This document shows, piece after piece, positions 1-12,269 of a stretch of 64,000 nt of DNA. The stretch spans positions 24,703,580-24,767,579 of the forward strand of contig CM052355.1 in assembly GCA_028551475.1 (NCBI GenBank), written 5' to 3'. Each line of letters opens with the position of its first letter. The first letter of the stretch is position 1. Source of the DNA: Casuarina equisetifolia (lineage: Eukaryota > Streptophyta > Magnoliopsida > Fagales > Casuarinaceae). The notes beneath the pieces were generated by a model, which was given only the letters and a program-made list of their open reading frames with translations, was not told where the DNA came from and ran no database searches. The position numbers were made by a program, and so were the translations under genes.

Positions 1-1900
1 ATAAACAATTATTGAAATTTTATATGGATAGGATAGATGATCTTTAAAAGATGTGAGGAAGAAATGAATTGAAAATAGAAATAAAGTGTTCACTAACTTG
101 GGCTTGAAAAAGAATCTTACAAGTCAAAACACAACTAGTTACCAAATTAAAGTTTAACATCACCACAAGTTTCTCAAAGTTGAACAATAGTAGAGAAGTC
201 AAGTTGGTAAGTTGGCAAGACTAATATAGAAATTAAAGGGACATAAGCATAACTTTATTTACTAGATCATTATAAAATATAAACTTATCATGGTAAACTA
301 ATTAGTTGTAGGGAATAACTCAATGAACTAACAATGAAACTTATATTAACAATAACAAAAATAAAAAAATATTCATTTTTAAATACAAGTTTCACTAAAT
401 GCATATAAAGGACAATATTGGCAATAAGTAGAGTATCTCTACGGATTGAACAACAGAAAAAGGAAGTGATTTAGATGATTTAAGCTATAAAAATCAAAAG
501 TTTTACATCAAACATTCATAGTGAGCCATTTAAAGCTATAATACACCATATTTGGAACAAAAAGAATAAAAGAAGATTTAGTGGCCAAAGCCTTAAAAGT
601 ACTACCATTGTTGCTAAGATTAAAAAAAATAATGTGAAAGGTAGAATCTCATCAATTGAAGACATAATGCTTATAAATTAGAATAAACATTTACTAGAAC
701 TATAGAATTTTTCAATACCATTTTTAAGCTTAAGTGTTGGACGATTGATTAAATTATTTTGTATTATAAATTTTAAGATGTATAAAATATGTGACAGTTC
801 AAAAAGAAAAACTGTCATGTCATGAACTTCGCGCGTTTTCATGACATAGATCACATCCATTGTAGAACTAATTCATGTCCGAGGTAATTAATAACACATA
901 TCATATCTGTATTCATATTTTTTTAGGAATATATATGAGCTATTCCCTTTTATGAAACATGTAGAGGTAAATGATAGTTTTAAGTGCACAAAAACTAATA
1001 AGACGGCCAAAGGCAATGGTAGCCAATTGAGCTAGAAATATTTTGTTAACGTGGAAGAGTGGCTGCGCAATTCAACGGTCTGCTCTAGGTCTCCATTGTG
1101 CAAACAGAAAGTTTGGAAATACACGGTGCTTGGATGGTTGAAAAGGATGAGAGCAAAGCGATAGCTTGAATTAGAATAGAAGCGGGGAGAGCCAAAGTGG
1201 GAGAAGAGGTCCTAGTCCAAATATGATAACCTAGTTGCAGAATTACTCCTTTTCAATGAAGAAATAAAATGGTTTGCTGGGAAACTTGACAGAAAGGTGA
1301 AAGAATAGTTTGTTATTATCATGCAAATACTGAGGTATTCTTATCATGCAAATAGTATCTTTAAGACAAAAAAAAAAAAAGCAATAATGAGGAAAGTATG
1401 TAAATTTTATGAGAAGGCATGCTAGTGCATTTGATAAACTTCGTATGATTAATACTATAAAATTATATGATTGACTTCATTATAATTTTGAGTTTATTGA
1501 ATAATTGATAAACTTCATAACAACATGGTAGAATTTTGTCATAGTAGTTGATTTAACGATGAGAAAAGCATGCTAGCATAAAGCTATCCTACGACACAAA
1601 GCCAGGCTAAACTGGACATTGTTACTTTGTGCAATGGAACCTGTCCCGGCCCCTCAAGAATCAGCCGCTTTTCCAACCGTGGAATAATTACATGGATGAG
1701 AAGCACACTAAAACGTGATTAATAAGAAATGATAACATTGGATTGAGCAGGCGTCGTATGAAAGCGAAAATGACAACCTTATTTACTTGGAATGACACCA
1801 AATTTCATCGACGAGAGAAACATAAGTATACAAGGAGAGGATAGGGACCTAAAAATCAGCTCAAAAGAGTTGACACTATGACAGAAAAACCTATAAGGAA
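1..1900. other. AT-rich intergenic DNA, no gene seen
   Basis: This stretch is AT-rich and carries only short open frames without codon structure or recognisable motifs on either strand. No LTR ends, tRNA-like cloverleaf or splice-linked exons were seen. I would annotate it as intergenic DNA or decayed repeats. Confidence 0.5.
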
Positions 1901-4900
1901 ACACAAACTACGTTAATGAATTCACCTGCTTCATTAACTTCTTGTCTCCTAGACCCAGAAAGGGACCGTTCCAATAAAAGTTTTTAAACGGTACAAAAGT
2001 TGGACAGCTTGGAGGGCCAAATATGAAAAATCACCCTGAAGTTGGTTAGAACTATAAAGACACATGGGACATTGACGCGCATGGCATAAGACACGCCTTC
2101 TAGGAGGGAAAGAGGCCGTGGTTGGCGGTGGAGGGATTCGTGGATAGTGGCGGTTGTTGAATGGCAAGACATCTGGCGTTCAAAACAAACAAAAAGAGAG
2201 AGGAAAAAAAAAAAGAGAGAGGGAGAGAGAGAAGATGAAGAAAGGTAGGCAGAGAAGGAGGTGACGGGAAGGAGCGAAGGGAAGGACTTTCCTCTTGCTT
2301 CAGAGTGGCAGAAGAAAAAAGGGAGGAAAAACTAGAAAGAAAAGTGGAGATGCCTTCTTCAAGAGGCTGAGGAAAAGCCTCTCACCCTATTCTATACAAT
2401 CTTGTGGTCCACTGTGAACAGCCTTCTAACGTCTTTTATTTGTATTTGAAACATAATGATCAATTACGAAGCCCACTTTTGGAGACTGCCAAGTGATAAA
2501 CCCATATATTAAACAAGATTCGATGAACACCTATGAACTAAATGACGATGGTCAGGCTTTCCTTCAACTGCTTCACGCACTTTTCTTGGCGGAATTATTC
2601 TTTGAGGAAGTAGGTGCACCACGACTAAGTAACGGAAGAACCACCGAGGCAGAACGTTTTGAGTTCTTGCTAAATTGATCTTATCTACTAGTATGCTTTG
2701 TTTTTCAGTGTTGTTCACTAAAATCATCCTTCTTTGGAGTTGCTAGCTTATTCAGCCTCAACAATTGGTAACTCGACTAATAAAGTAACCATTAGGAACT
2801 GCATGAAAGTTGATTTATTTCTTGCATTATTACACTGTACCTGCCCCACTCACCTAATCCCCAGCTTTTCAATAGCCAGTAACAAGCATATAACTTGCTT
2901 GCTGATCATATAACTAGTTTGCTGTTTGATATACTGTCGCAATCTAAGCGATTCCATAATCCTTCCAGCACAACTTGCAACTTTTTCCTTAAGATTGCTG
3001 ATCAAGCGTTGGTCTTTCTTATAGCTTTCTTTTTTGGCCCTTTTTATAAAGTCGTGTTGAGAAGTTTCTCAATGATTAACATAGTCGAAAAGAGTGGCCA
3101 GAGATCCGCTAGAAACTAAAATAAAAATATAGAAATTTGCATTAGAAAACAAATCATGCCAACTTGCCATATTAGTGTCACAGTCAGGCTCCACAATTGG
3201 AGTGCTGGGCGTAGGGGTTGCAATGACCGGTCGAGGCTTCGATCAAGCTTGCAACGCTTATGCCTAGCTACGATTATCAACGAAGAAAACAAAGAAAACA
3301 ATGATCCACATCAAAAGGGACATGACACCTTTGCATCGACAGGAAACATCACCAAGATTCCTCCAATTTTAGGATTTCAAGGCTTCTTGCATTCTCCTTA
3401 ATTTTTCCTTTTTTGAGCTAATCAGGATGGAAATTTTGTCCCTTACAAGTCCGTGGGCTCAAAACACATTGGCTGTTCAAGCCAAGGCCCATTCACACAA
3501 AATACAAACAGCAACTACCAATTAGCAACAAAAAACTAACAAAATAACACAACAACATTGAAGGCTTGGGACAACTCCTTCCCCTCCAGTGGAGACCGAG
3601 AGCAGATTCTGATGATCCACCTCCTAGCATTTGTTCAGGAGGATCCGGGCACTCCCCTGTGCTTCCAGATTGATTGTTGTGGTTGTCATTCAAACTTGGT
3701 GCTGATGAAGGAAAGGTTTCCAGCGAGGAAAGTTTAGGTTCAAGCTTTTTCTCAACACCAAGCAATTCAAATACCACTCAGAACATTGGCTGTCTAAAAT
3801 TGCAATTGTACGTGTAGAAGAATGTTTCCTAATGTTTGTCTCTTGCAACATCTCATCAGCACACAGCAATAGAATTAAACAGGCAACAAGGACTCATGGG
3901 AATTAATTATCACATAGACTAAAACAAAACACATTCACACACATACAAGCATACGTCAACAAATAGGAAATCAAATAATCCAGTTTTCCTTGTTCCTCTA
4001 TCAACTTATGGAACAGAAAATTTTGTTTGTTAGGAATGAACCATCACAACAAGAAGAACAAAACCATGTGAAAAGAATACAAGCATTTCAGACCCAAAAA
4101 TAGGGCTCCACTATGTTGATCAGTGACCAAGGTTATTTTCATTTTTTTTTCTTTTTTTATGGTTCTGTGTTAGGTGAAGGGGAAGGCGGGTATTGTGTCT
4201 CAAACCCCAGCCCCAACGGTCTGGAGCCCCCTAATCAACTTGAGCAGGGAATTTACAACACCAACTTGCTGGTGCCTTAAATGCAATAGAACACATTTTA
4301 AGATAATTCCGTGTCTGACAAGCTAAAAAATGCTCCTGCAAAGGTTCCCAGTAGTTCTATTATTACATGCATGATCAACTCCTAAGGTTGACCAAGCTGA
4401 TCTACAAAGCATAACAGAACCCTTATAAACAATGAGTAGTAACAAGAAATCAAAAGATGTAAACAGAAAAATCTTGCAGTGAAACAACCAAGAAAGTGAA
4501 TTCACTCCAACAAAATAACAAATCTGCAAATCTCGGTTAAAAAAATGCCCAACGGAATTGAAAGGTGGAAAATGCAATAAGCAAGTTGCACATAAACTGA
4601 AATAAAAAATATTGTTAACCAACAATTCCATGCTAAAAATAGAAAATCACACAATGAAATAGCAAATTCTATCCCAATTTTTTGAGTTTAAACCAAAAAA
4701 GAAAGAAAAAGAAAATAGAAAATCACACAATGAAATGCCAGAGGGTGGCCCTGCATTCCATATTTCCCTTACAGGCTGCCTGCCATCAACAAACTCTTGG
4801 TCATCTTCAAGAAACCCTCCACCTCCATTACTTCATCATCTGTTGCAAGCACTAATCTCCCATCTCCTTCAACCTAGGCATCACATTATACATCAGGACA

Positions 4901-5150
4901 TTCTAACATTGGAAGTAAGATGAAAGGAAATAAAAGTCGAATATGGACCGCTAAACCTTTTTATTTTCTCAAATGTAGTTACAGCCACAACAAAATTAAA
5001 AGTTGGATGTAATTTTTCCCTCTCAGTTTTAATTTTTTAATTTTATTTATTTATTTATTTATGCATCACTGTGAGTCTGAAATCATCAAAGACTTCCCTT
5101 AATTGATTCAGCACTAATTGCAAACACAAAAGAAAAAAAACAAATTGGTT
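1901..5150. other. Intergenic DNA with weak gene-like fragments
   Basis: A purine-rich GA/A tract lies at about 2190-2260. On the minus strand, frames at 3493-3777 (rich in Ser, Pro and Gly) and at about 4725-4840 (an uninterrupted stretch containing QEFVDGRQPVREIW) read more like decayed exons than random AT-rich DNA. No start, domain or splice chain joins them. They may be parts of an old minus-strand gene, but no function can be given. The rest shows nothing recognisable. Confidence 0.3.
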
Positions 5151-5329
5151 CAATGCGATTCATACACACTTAGTTTAGGTGGAGGGGGGAAAGGAGGGAG
5201 GAAGAAAGGATGAGGGCACAAGTGTAACTCTAACCGTATTTCTTGGCTTTCAGCAAAGGTAAGGCAAGAAGAGAAAATAATTAAAAGGCCCTTACTTCCA
5301 CACACCCTATTCTTTTCTGACAGGAAGTG

Positions 5330-5554
5330 AATAGCAGAAAACAGAGAACATGGAAAAACTTCTGTATTCACGAGAAAAAGTGAGTATGACCTAGAATAAT
5401 TAGGTCTACTTATAATACAATGATGTGTACATGAGAAAGGAAATAATATAATGACAAAAATAATTCCTATTTGTACAAATCCTATTTCCCAAAATATAAA
5501 TATTGCACATAATGTGGGAGAATAATCAGGGATATTGACACCGGATCTCCAACA
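5330..5554 (-). repeat. Probable 3' LTR of a Copia remnant
   Basis: Read on the minus strand, this segment begins TGTTGGAGATCCGG directly after a purine-rich tract (the plus strand shows cactccccctcaag at 5553-5566). That is the usual polypurine-tract to LTR junction. A TATA-like ATTATAAGTAGA lies inside. The far (left) boundary is not resolved, because no second LTR exists in the window for comparison. Confidence 0.55.
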
Positions 5555-6060
5555 CTCCCCCTCAAGCTGGTGGCCTATAAATGTCTAAGGCACCAAGTTT
5601 GCTTAAGAGATATGTGTGTTGTCTCTGACATAAGGGCTTGGTGAAAATGTCTGCAGGTTGTTTAGTAGTTCTTATCCCTCTAGTCTTGATAATTCCTTCT
5701 TGGATCTTGTCTCGGGTAAAGTGGCAATCAATCTCAATGTGTTTTGTTCTTTCGTGTACCATCGGATTGGCTGTAAGTTTAAGTGCTGCATCATTGTCAC
5801 AAAATAATGTGGTTGGATTCTTCATTCTTAAGCCAAGGTCTCGAAGTAAACCTCGCATCCAAATCAGCTCACATACGGTTTTAGCCATTGCTCGATACTC
5901 AGCCTCAGCCGAAGATAATGAAACAATTGACTACTTTTTTGTCTTCCAAGATAGCAAGGAATCTCCCAATTTAACACAGAAACCAGTAATACATCTTCTG
6001 GTCATCGGGCAGTTGGCATAGTCAGCATCACAATAAGCTCGCATCTCTAAGTCACACTTT
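5555..6060 (-). mobile_element. Copia retrotransposon remnant, RNase H C-terminal part
   Basis: The minus-strand frame (main open part 5562-5888) encodes the end of a Ty1/Copia polyprotein. It shows SSAEAEYRAMAKT, the CDNDAA metal-site motif, the ERTKHIEIDCHF block and the QPADIFTKPL block that normally close Copia RNase H. A TAG interrupts the frame just upstream, where family members read KTKKQS. Everything upstream of the 'CPMTRR' region is missing, so this is a 5'-truncated dead copy. The element's 3' PPT and LTR follow at 5555 and below. Confidence 0.85.
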
Positions 6061-6365
6061 CGAGATAAAAGTATGCCTATAATATTATTAGTCTTTTTGA
6101 TATGTTAGTCCATCTAAAATATGTATGATGTTGATTAAATCTATATCATATTTTTGGTGTGCCCAGTCTTTTGTTTACTTTAAAATTTTTCAAAGCGGGT
6201 GAGCCTAGGGAAAACAAATTAAAAAAAAATGTCAATATGCATGCACCAAAATTATGCAAGTTGGGAGAGCCCAGTTTAGAAAGAAATACTATCTATTTAT
6301 TTTTAAATCCTGCAATCTAGGTGAATCTAGTCTAAACACTTACAAAACAAATATTCGCGTTAGCA
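6061..6365. other. No feature recognised
   Basis: AT-rich DNA between the truncated Copia end and the dispersed repeat that starts near 6366. Nothing coding was seen. Confidence 0.4.
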
Positions 6366-6960
6366 AGGAAAAGCTTTCAATGATATTATTTTTGTGTAAA
6401 TCTTTACCTTATTAACACCATGATTCTTATAGGAAAGATCTTGTTTACTTAAGTCGCAAATATTCTTGTAGTACAAATGATGGAATAGAAAGCTTTGATA
6501 AATATTTAAATCTAAAAATCTTTCTTTTCCAAAAGTATAACCATAGAATAAGCATATTTTTTTTTCCTTAAAAGTTTGGATTGGACTCTCCCAACTTGTA
6601 TAATTTTAATGCAAGCATACGGACATTTTTTTCTTTGGGCTCAACTACGTTGGAGAATTTTAGAGTAAATATATTGTCATTTCTGTTTGGACTGGGCTCA
6701 CCGTCGTTATGACATGGATTAAATTGATATTATACATTAGTTTAAATGGACTAATGTATCAATAAGACTAACAACATTATGTTGGAGGTTGTAATAGATT
6801 CGATTGCATTATGATTGATACTAAGTTTCTAACAATTTACTATTAGTCCAGCAAAGTAACTAACACCTTAAAGTATTTTTCACCTGAGAGGTCTATACTA
6901 ATTATTTTTGTTGCCTTTGCCTAATTAAAAAGAAAAAATCAACTTTTTAGAAAAAGAGGA
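6366..6960 (+). repeat. Dispersed ~590-bp repeat, copy 1
   Basis: This segment aligns almost end to end, same orientation, with 30066-30655; only scattered substitutions and 1-2 base indels were noticed by eye. It is non-coding and AT-rich, and includes the shared stretch ggaaagatcttgtttactta. Homology stops abruptly on the right (gaaaaagagg here, gcaaatgtat in copy 2). It is probably a decayed transposable element or part of a segmental duplication. Confidence 0.75.
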
Positions 6961-7605
6961 AAACGCATTCGCTTTCGACATTGAAATGTCCCTGGGTGCC
7001 ACGTTTGATGGAATTTGTTTTTAAATGCACTTTTAAAAATGTTGTGGGACCTACATTTCAGCTTGATCATACGAAGTTTTGACTTTCTTTAACACAACAC
7101 TTCGCCAACTTCATCTATGGAGCCAAAATCTAAAACCCCATAATCCATCACGTTAAACAGGTTTATGAAAGAAGAAGCTAATTGCATCATTGAGATTCAA
7201 GGGAACAATGTAGGCCTCATAGCCAAGATGAATTAGAGAATCTATAGGATTGGCCCATCTCTACGTAGCAAACCCATAACCAGTATAAAGCCTTGCATCT
7301 TAAGGCTTCCCCTAAGGTTCGAGAGCCCTAAAGGTAGGTTGTACATTCCCTAAGTGGTCTCCATCGAGCCTAACTACCACAACAAAGTTTGATCTTCATG
7401 TGAGCGAGGAAGTCAAAGTGCTAATGGCTCCACTACTTGGCCAATACCAATGAGAGAGATTTAAAAGATTTACATGGTAAGTATTCGTCCACTTGAATAG
7501 AAAGCTAGAAAGTGTTATTCTATAACCATCTTGCTTAAAATTGACAAGTTTTGTTGAGATAATGGTACTTAATTTTTTTTATGTAAAATTCCTCTTCTTC
7601 ATTAA
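6961..7605. other. No feature recognised
   Basis: Mixed-composition DNA without convincing open frames or element ends. Confidence 0.4.
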
Positions 7606-7962
7606 AATAGTTGAAAAAGGAAAGAAATGAGTCGTGAAGCACCACCCATAGCTCGGATGGAGAGAAAAATTACCGACAATCTAATTTTACGCCATGAAGC
7701 TCATAAAATCTAAATGTTTATTCTTGTTTGGGAGGGTATTGAAAGAGCTCTTTCCATGTGATTGGTTTGTAGAGATTTATGAAAATAGTTGCAAAAGGAA
7801 AGAAACGAGTCGTGAAGCACCACCCATTGCTTGGATGGAGAGAAAAATTACCGACAATCTACTTTTACGCCAAGAAGTTCGTAAAATCTAAATGTTTATT
7901 CTCGTTTGGGAGGGTATTGAAAGAGCTCTTTGCATGTGATTGGTTTATAGAGATTTATGCAA
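7606..7962 (+). repeat. Two-copy tandem repeat, 178-bp unit
   Basis: Two head-to-tail units, beginning aatagttgaaaaagg (7606) and aatagttgcaaaagg (7784), share nearly every base through gattggtttgtagagattta and gattggtttatagagattta. Short frames inside each unit (containing KSKCLF.FGRVLKELF) are simply repeated along with it. No known domain was recognised. Confidence 0.85.
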
Positions 7963-8989
7963 ACTATGCAAGCAATCCAAGGATCTCTAATTGTAGCCTC
8001 GAGCATACAAATAATACTGGGTCACGGCCAAGTCTGGAGAGACCCTATTTTCCAAAAGGCTTGACAGCAGACTTGACAACAGAGTTGACAACTTGCCACC
8101 TAGCTTATTGGCTTCCATGTCTGCCTCGGGTCATAACGGGCCTCTTTTCACAGTAGGTTGATCGCACTCAAAAGTTTACTTAGATAATTAGATTTTCCAC
8201 TCAAAATTGTTTATTTACCATCATTGGGTTTTGTTTGCAGATTCTTCAGCTCTCCGGGAATGGCACCGGTGGGTGGATTGGTTGGCTTGGGATTGTTTCA
8301 ACAAGTATTTGGACTTTTGGGTATCCATTGGGTTGATCCTTTCCATTTGATTTGGTGAGCACTTGTTGGGGCAGAAGCTTATTTGGAAGGGTTCTTGTTC
8401 CTAAGTTTAGGGGCTTCATATTTTAGTTCACGGACCCCAATAATATCATCATTTCTGTATCCTAGGAGCTAGACCTTTATATTCAGCATGTAGCTTCACC
8501 CCTTAGCCAAAATGGAAATTTCAACTTCGCAATTTGTATTGTTTCTTCTAACGTTCTAAAACGTTTCAACTTCAATTTCGAAATGTATGTGAAACCTGAT
8601 GTAGCCTGCTGAACTCTGAACTTATGCTCCCCATTTCTTAATGAGAACTATACTTATATTTGATGGTGCTCACTATGACTGATGGACAGCTTACATTTCT
8701 CCCTAAACTTTTTGTCTCACCCATTGTCTCTAGACTTATGCAACTTTATTAGCTGAATATCTTTTTTAGTTAGGAAACTATGTGGAATTTGGGATACTGA
8801 TTCTGGCATTAGTCATTGGACTATCACAAGTTAGTGGCCTTATGGAACTGTTGGCGATCTATTGCTATTTAATTTCCCCCTTGAAGATAAAGTATGATCG
8901 ATTGAAACGCAATATCTAAAGCATGTGAGCCCATTTAGAGATGTCTTTATTTTTTAATGATTCATATTGCCTTGTTGCACTTTCTCATA
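7963..8989. other. No gene recognised
   Basis: No coherent open frame, splice chain or repeat ends were seen. The right edge runs into a Copia remnant at about 8990, so part of this stretch may be further decayed Copia sequence. Confidence 0.35.
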
Positions 8990-9215
8990 CTATGGTTGTG
9001 ACAATCTTTTTGTTTCTCATCTCATTACAAATTTAATCTTTTATATTTGCACAAAATATAATGAGATTAACTATCATTTTATTCGTAAGTAGGTTGTCCA
9101 AGAATGATAACTCATTCGCTTCCTTTTCTTCATCGATCAACTAACCAATATCTTTACCAAATGGCTCTCTTCCTCCATATTTAAATTTCTTTAATCCAAG
9201 CTCACGGTGCAGTCT
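8990..9215 (+). mobile_element. Decayed Copia RNase H fragment
   Basis: Across frame changes and stops, the plus strand still reads as the last part of a Copia polyprotein. A DN-L dipeptide region is followed by TKYNEINYHFIRK (family consensus ARTKHIE.DYHF.R) and then DQLTNIFTKWLSSS (family QLADIFTKPL). Several stops and at least one frameshift make it a dead fragment. No flanking LTR was recognised. Confidence 0.65.
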
Positions 9216-9289
9216 ACCCCACTAGTGGCCTAAACAAACCGAGTAACACTTAGTTGCACACCGAATGCATCAATTAGAAACTCCAAATC

Positions 9290-9716
9290 TTATATAGCTC
9301 AATCCTATCTAGAATCCTAGACAAATATAACTCAATTCATCTAAAGTCCTAGAGAAATTCACCCTTATATTAAACAACTTAAACCCCTATATCATCATGC
9401 ATTATAGTCAATTCTCTCAAATTGATTGTGAAATAAAAGTTTCTTCCAACTTGTAGAACATTAAATCAATATTATCTAGCTCAATTCTATCTAGAATTCT
9501 AGACAAATCCAATTTTTTTTTTTTTTACTTAATCTTGTTTAGAGTCCCAGGCAATCCTAGGTAGTCCTAGGCAAACCCAAATGTTATCTAGGTCAATCCT
9601 TTCTAGAGGTAGACACATCTATCCTTATATCAAATGAACTTAAATCTCTATATAATCAAGCATTGTAATCAATTCTCTTAAATCAATTTGAAATAAAAAT
9701 TTCTTCCAGCTTTTAG
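9290..9716 (+). repeat. Imperfect tandem duplication, about 257-bp spacing
   Basis: Blocks around 9360-9459 and 9617-9716 match (cttatattaaacaacttaaa versus cttatatcaaatgaacttaa, then gaaataaaagtttcttccaa versus gaaataaaaatttcttccag). A shorter motif, tctagaatcctagacaaat, recurs at about 9308 and 9491. The sequence is non-coding. It lies directly before the duplicated 5' flank of the F-box locus. Confidence 0.6.
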
Positions 9717-9769
9717 TGTTTCATTATTTTTTATTATCCAGCAAATTCCAACCACCAATTTCTCAATTC

Positions 9770-10505
9770 TTTGCAATTTTTCAGTCAATATTCATGATGC
9801 CCTGTAGTAAAAGGAGACTTGTTTTGTAAAGTATTTGCATCATAAATATATAAATTTTCTTCTGTAATTCATTCTTTGTAGTATTTGTCTAAATCTTTGA
9901 ATTTTTTGAGAGCTACATTTGTTGCAAAACGTTATTTGATAGTCTCATTTCAATAAGAGATATTTTTCAATTCATGCCAAATCAAAATTTTCTTTTTTTC
10001 ACATAGTTTTCCACTTTTGACTCAAAGTGAGTTTGCGTCTTTGTGAAGAAGTAGATTAAAATATATATAAAAGAAAACTTTGGAAGAGTTTTTTACAGGC
10101 ATGAATTCAACATCTATAAGATAATTATTGCCTTGCCAGTTATTTGCTACTTTTTATATGATATCCACGATTCCTTTCAATTTATTTGGCAAGAATGATT
10201 TGATAAAACATTTTTAGCAAGGACTGCTACTAATTACTTAGCAGTGTATAAAAAAAGGAAAAAAAAAAAAAAAACCTTACTATATTCACTAGCGTTTATA
10301 CTTACCTCCTTCAACTTACTTTTATGGTCATTAACTTGAAGAAGGTGTTTTCTTCTTTCTCTTTTGGTAAACCACGCAACAAAAAAGGTAAGTGCTTTTT
10401 CTTACCTTTTAAATTTGATAATAATAATAATTATTATTATTATTTTCTATTTTGTAAAATGTTGTGTTTAGAACTGACTTTATAATTTGATTGTTTTTAT
10501 CATTT
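9770..10505 (+). repeat. F-box locus 5' flank, duplicate A
   Basis: This segment is homologous to 12270-12960 in the same orientation. Shared stretches include gtaaaaggagacttgttttg, ttgtgaagaagtagatta and the final ttataatttgattgttttta. It is the upstream and leader region of the F-box gene. In this copy the sequence then jumps directly into the F-box 3' tail at about 10510, so most of the coding region is absent. Confidence 0.8.
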
Positions 10506-10509
10506 TTCT

Positions 10510-10930
10510 TAGGAAAGTACGTGGAAAGCCTTGTCCAGCTGAATGTAGAAGATGAAGTTCTAGTGCATCCCAATTGTGTTGCTCGTAATGGAGCAATCCT
10601 TCGTGATGTTGGCAACGTCATTTTACGGCTTTGCTGTGTATTTATATTAGCAGTTTTTGTTTGTAATTGGAATAAGTTTTGCTGGGTATATTTTTAGTTT
10701 GTCTGTTTTTGGATAAATATGTGAATGTTATGCAGAAACTTCCAGTAATTTCCAGTAAAATGAATATTTTCTTTTTTATTCCTAAAAATTCAAATATCAT
10801 TTATATATTGAGTTGATGTTTTCTTCAACAGTGAGTCCCTTACTATTTTGAAAAAATTCCAAGTTTGCGAGAAGTCAAACTTAGGAAACAAAGAGGCAAA
10901 TTTTCTTTCAAAAATTGTTCAAACGAGTTT
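10510..10930 (+). pseudogene. F-box gene 3'-end fragment, copy A
   Basis: The frame reading GKYVESLVQLNVEDEVLVHP (about 10512-10572) and its continuation match the C-terminal tail of the F-box gene at 13.05-14.35 kb (EKYVESLVLLYVQHGDLGQP). The homology continues past the stop into the 3' flank: tgcagaaacttccagtaatt here, tgcagaaacttcaagtaatt at 14361. The F-box domain and kelch/FBA part are deleted. A splice-acceptor-like tttttcttag precedes the tail, but no start or upstream exon supports a working gene. Confidence 0.8.
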
Positions 10931-11240
10931 TGTCAAGACCTTTCACATCACTTAGGAAATAAAAAACTCTTGGTGCTAAACAAAGTTATAATGACTTTAT
11001 TTACTCAAGACCTTTCACATCACCAACTTTTTTCACAGGGAGTCATACAGTACTCAGGCGGAAGCATTTTAATTTAGAAACGATCAAGAAATTGCAGGCA
11101 GTTTCCCGGCATGAGCAGAGAGAGCAACATAAAAATGGATAAACACCTGTGGACTCTGTACGAAACGTCACAGCGGATAATGAAAGCTGTAAGGTGTTTT
11201 TCCACTTGCCAAAGAATCGATCGATCAATACTTACTAGAT
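10931..11240. other. No feature recognised
   Basis: Sequence between the F-box tail fragment and the membrane-protein fragment. The phrase caagacctttcacatcac occurs twice (about 10935 and 11009), a small local duplication. Nothing coding was seen. Confidence 0.4.
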
Positions 11241-11700
11241 TGTCTATTTAGTAATTCTCTATTTTATTGTCCGATTCAACATCATCGTTCGGAAGGTGGA
11301 TTTGCAAAATTTCTGACATGTACCATGTAAGTAAGCACACTTGCAATCCGATGCATGGCGTGTATGAGCAGAAGGAGGAATATCAAAGTTCCTACAAAGA
11401 TTTAACATCAAGATAGTGAATGTGAACTAAAGAGAGAAAAAGGAGAGAAAAAAATACCTATGAGAAAGACATTGATCTCCGGTGTGAGCTCAGAGACATG
11501 ACTTGCGAAATTGTCGCTTGCAACCTCCATTAGACGATTTTTGATTATCATGAGACCGTTGATGAAAATTATGGTGGCTAGCAAGGGAGGGCCTATAGCG
11601 TGTGGTAACTGTATCCATTCTAACCCGGCCGTCATTCTCAGGTGGAAATCAGTAACATTGAGGAAGGCGACGAGATGAATCTAGGAACTTTTGCTTGCAT
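11241..11700 (-). pseudogene. Unrecognised membrane-protein gene, 5'-truncated copy
   Basis: The minus strand reads FHLRMTAGLEWIQLPHAIG, then a hydrophobic stretch (LLATIIFINGLMII) and NVFLIG, followed by a donor-like ag|gtattt at about 11451. A downstream exon near 11245-11290 reads LQIHLPNDDVESDNKIENY and a stop. The same two pieces occur in the copy at 15.8-18.4 kb (RMRRMARLEWVKSLRTAAPS; IHLPSDDAEPDKIMKS), which shows that they belong to one gene. The N-terminal part is absent here. The family was not recognised; it is short with at least one membrane segment. Confidence 0.5.
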
Positions 11701-11879
11701 TGTATCACTTGTACAATGCAAATCCTAGTAACTTTAATCACTTATACAACAGAGTAGGTATGCTTGCGTTTTATCACAATTGATGATCTATTCTTTGCTG
11801 TTTACAAGCTTTCCAACCTACCCCATATGGCCTTTTGACACGTCGAAAGGTGCAGAAGCATCGTTGTACTAGATTATCT

Positions 11880-12110
11880 TGCGGCGAATTCTTCCTCTTA
11901 TGGAGTCTTGCCCCTTGGAGGCCCATTGGTTGTATGTGGCTGTGTTGAGTGACTGGAAGTGGTTGCCCAATTGGCGTGCTCGTAATGGAGCAATCCTTCG
12001 TAATGTTAGCAATGTCATTTTTGGGCTTTGCTATGTACTTATTTTTGCATATTCAGCTGATGTTTCTTCAAACTTTGAAAACAAAGAGCCAAATTAGGTC
12101 ATTAAATACT
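11880..12110 (+). pseudogene. F-box gene 3'-end fragment, copy B
   Basis: The stretch ARNGAILRNVSNVIFGLCYV (about 11974-12033) is the same C-terminal tail seen at 10.59 kb (ARNGAILRDVGNVILRLCCV) and, more distantly, at 14.2 kb (ARSGEILPYIEAAI). The following non-coding bases (aaagagccaaattaggtcattaa) match the F-box 3' flank. No F-box domain precedes it. The frame upstream of the tail (11880-11970) does not match the intact gene. Confidence 0.7.
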
Positions 12111-12269
12111 CATATCTTGTTATTTTTGATTGATGAGATATTCCTGTACTTACAAATCAATTATCAAATTATTAGAAATCTTCATCAACTCTAATTAAAT
12201 CCTTTCACATAATAATGAAATCACCTCTCATTTTGGGTCTTGTATATTCCTCCAAGAAAAGAAATATAT

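Noticed and set aside
5638..6021. Plus-strand 127-residue frame
   Set aside because: It is the antisense of the Copia RNase H region.
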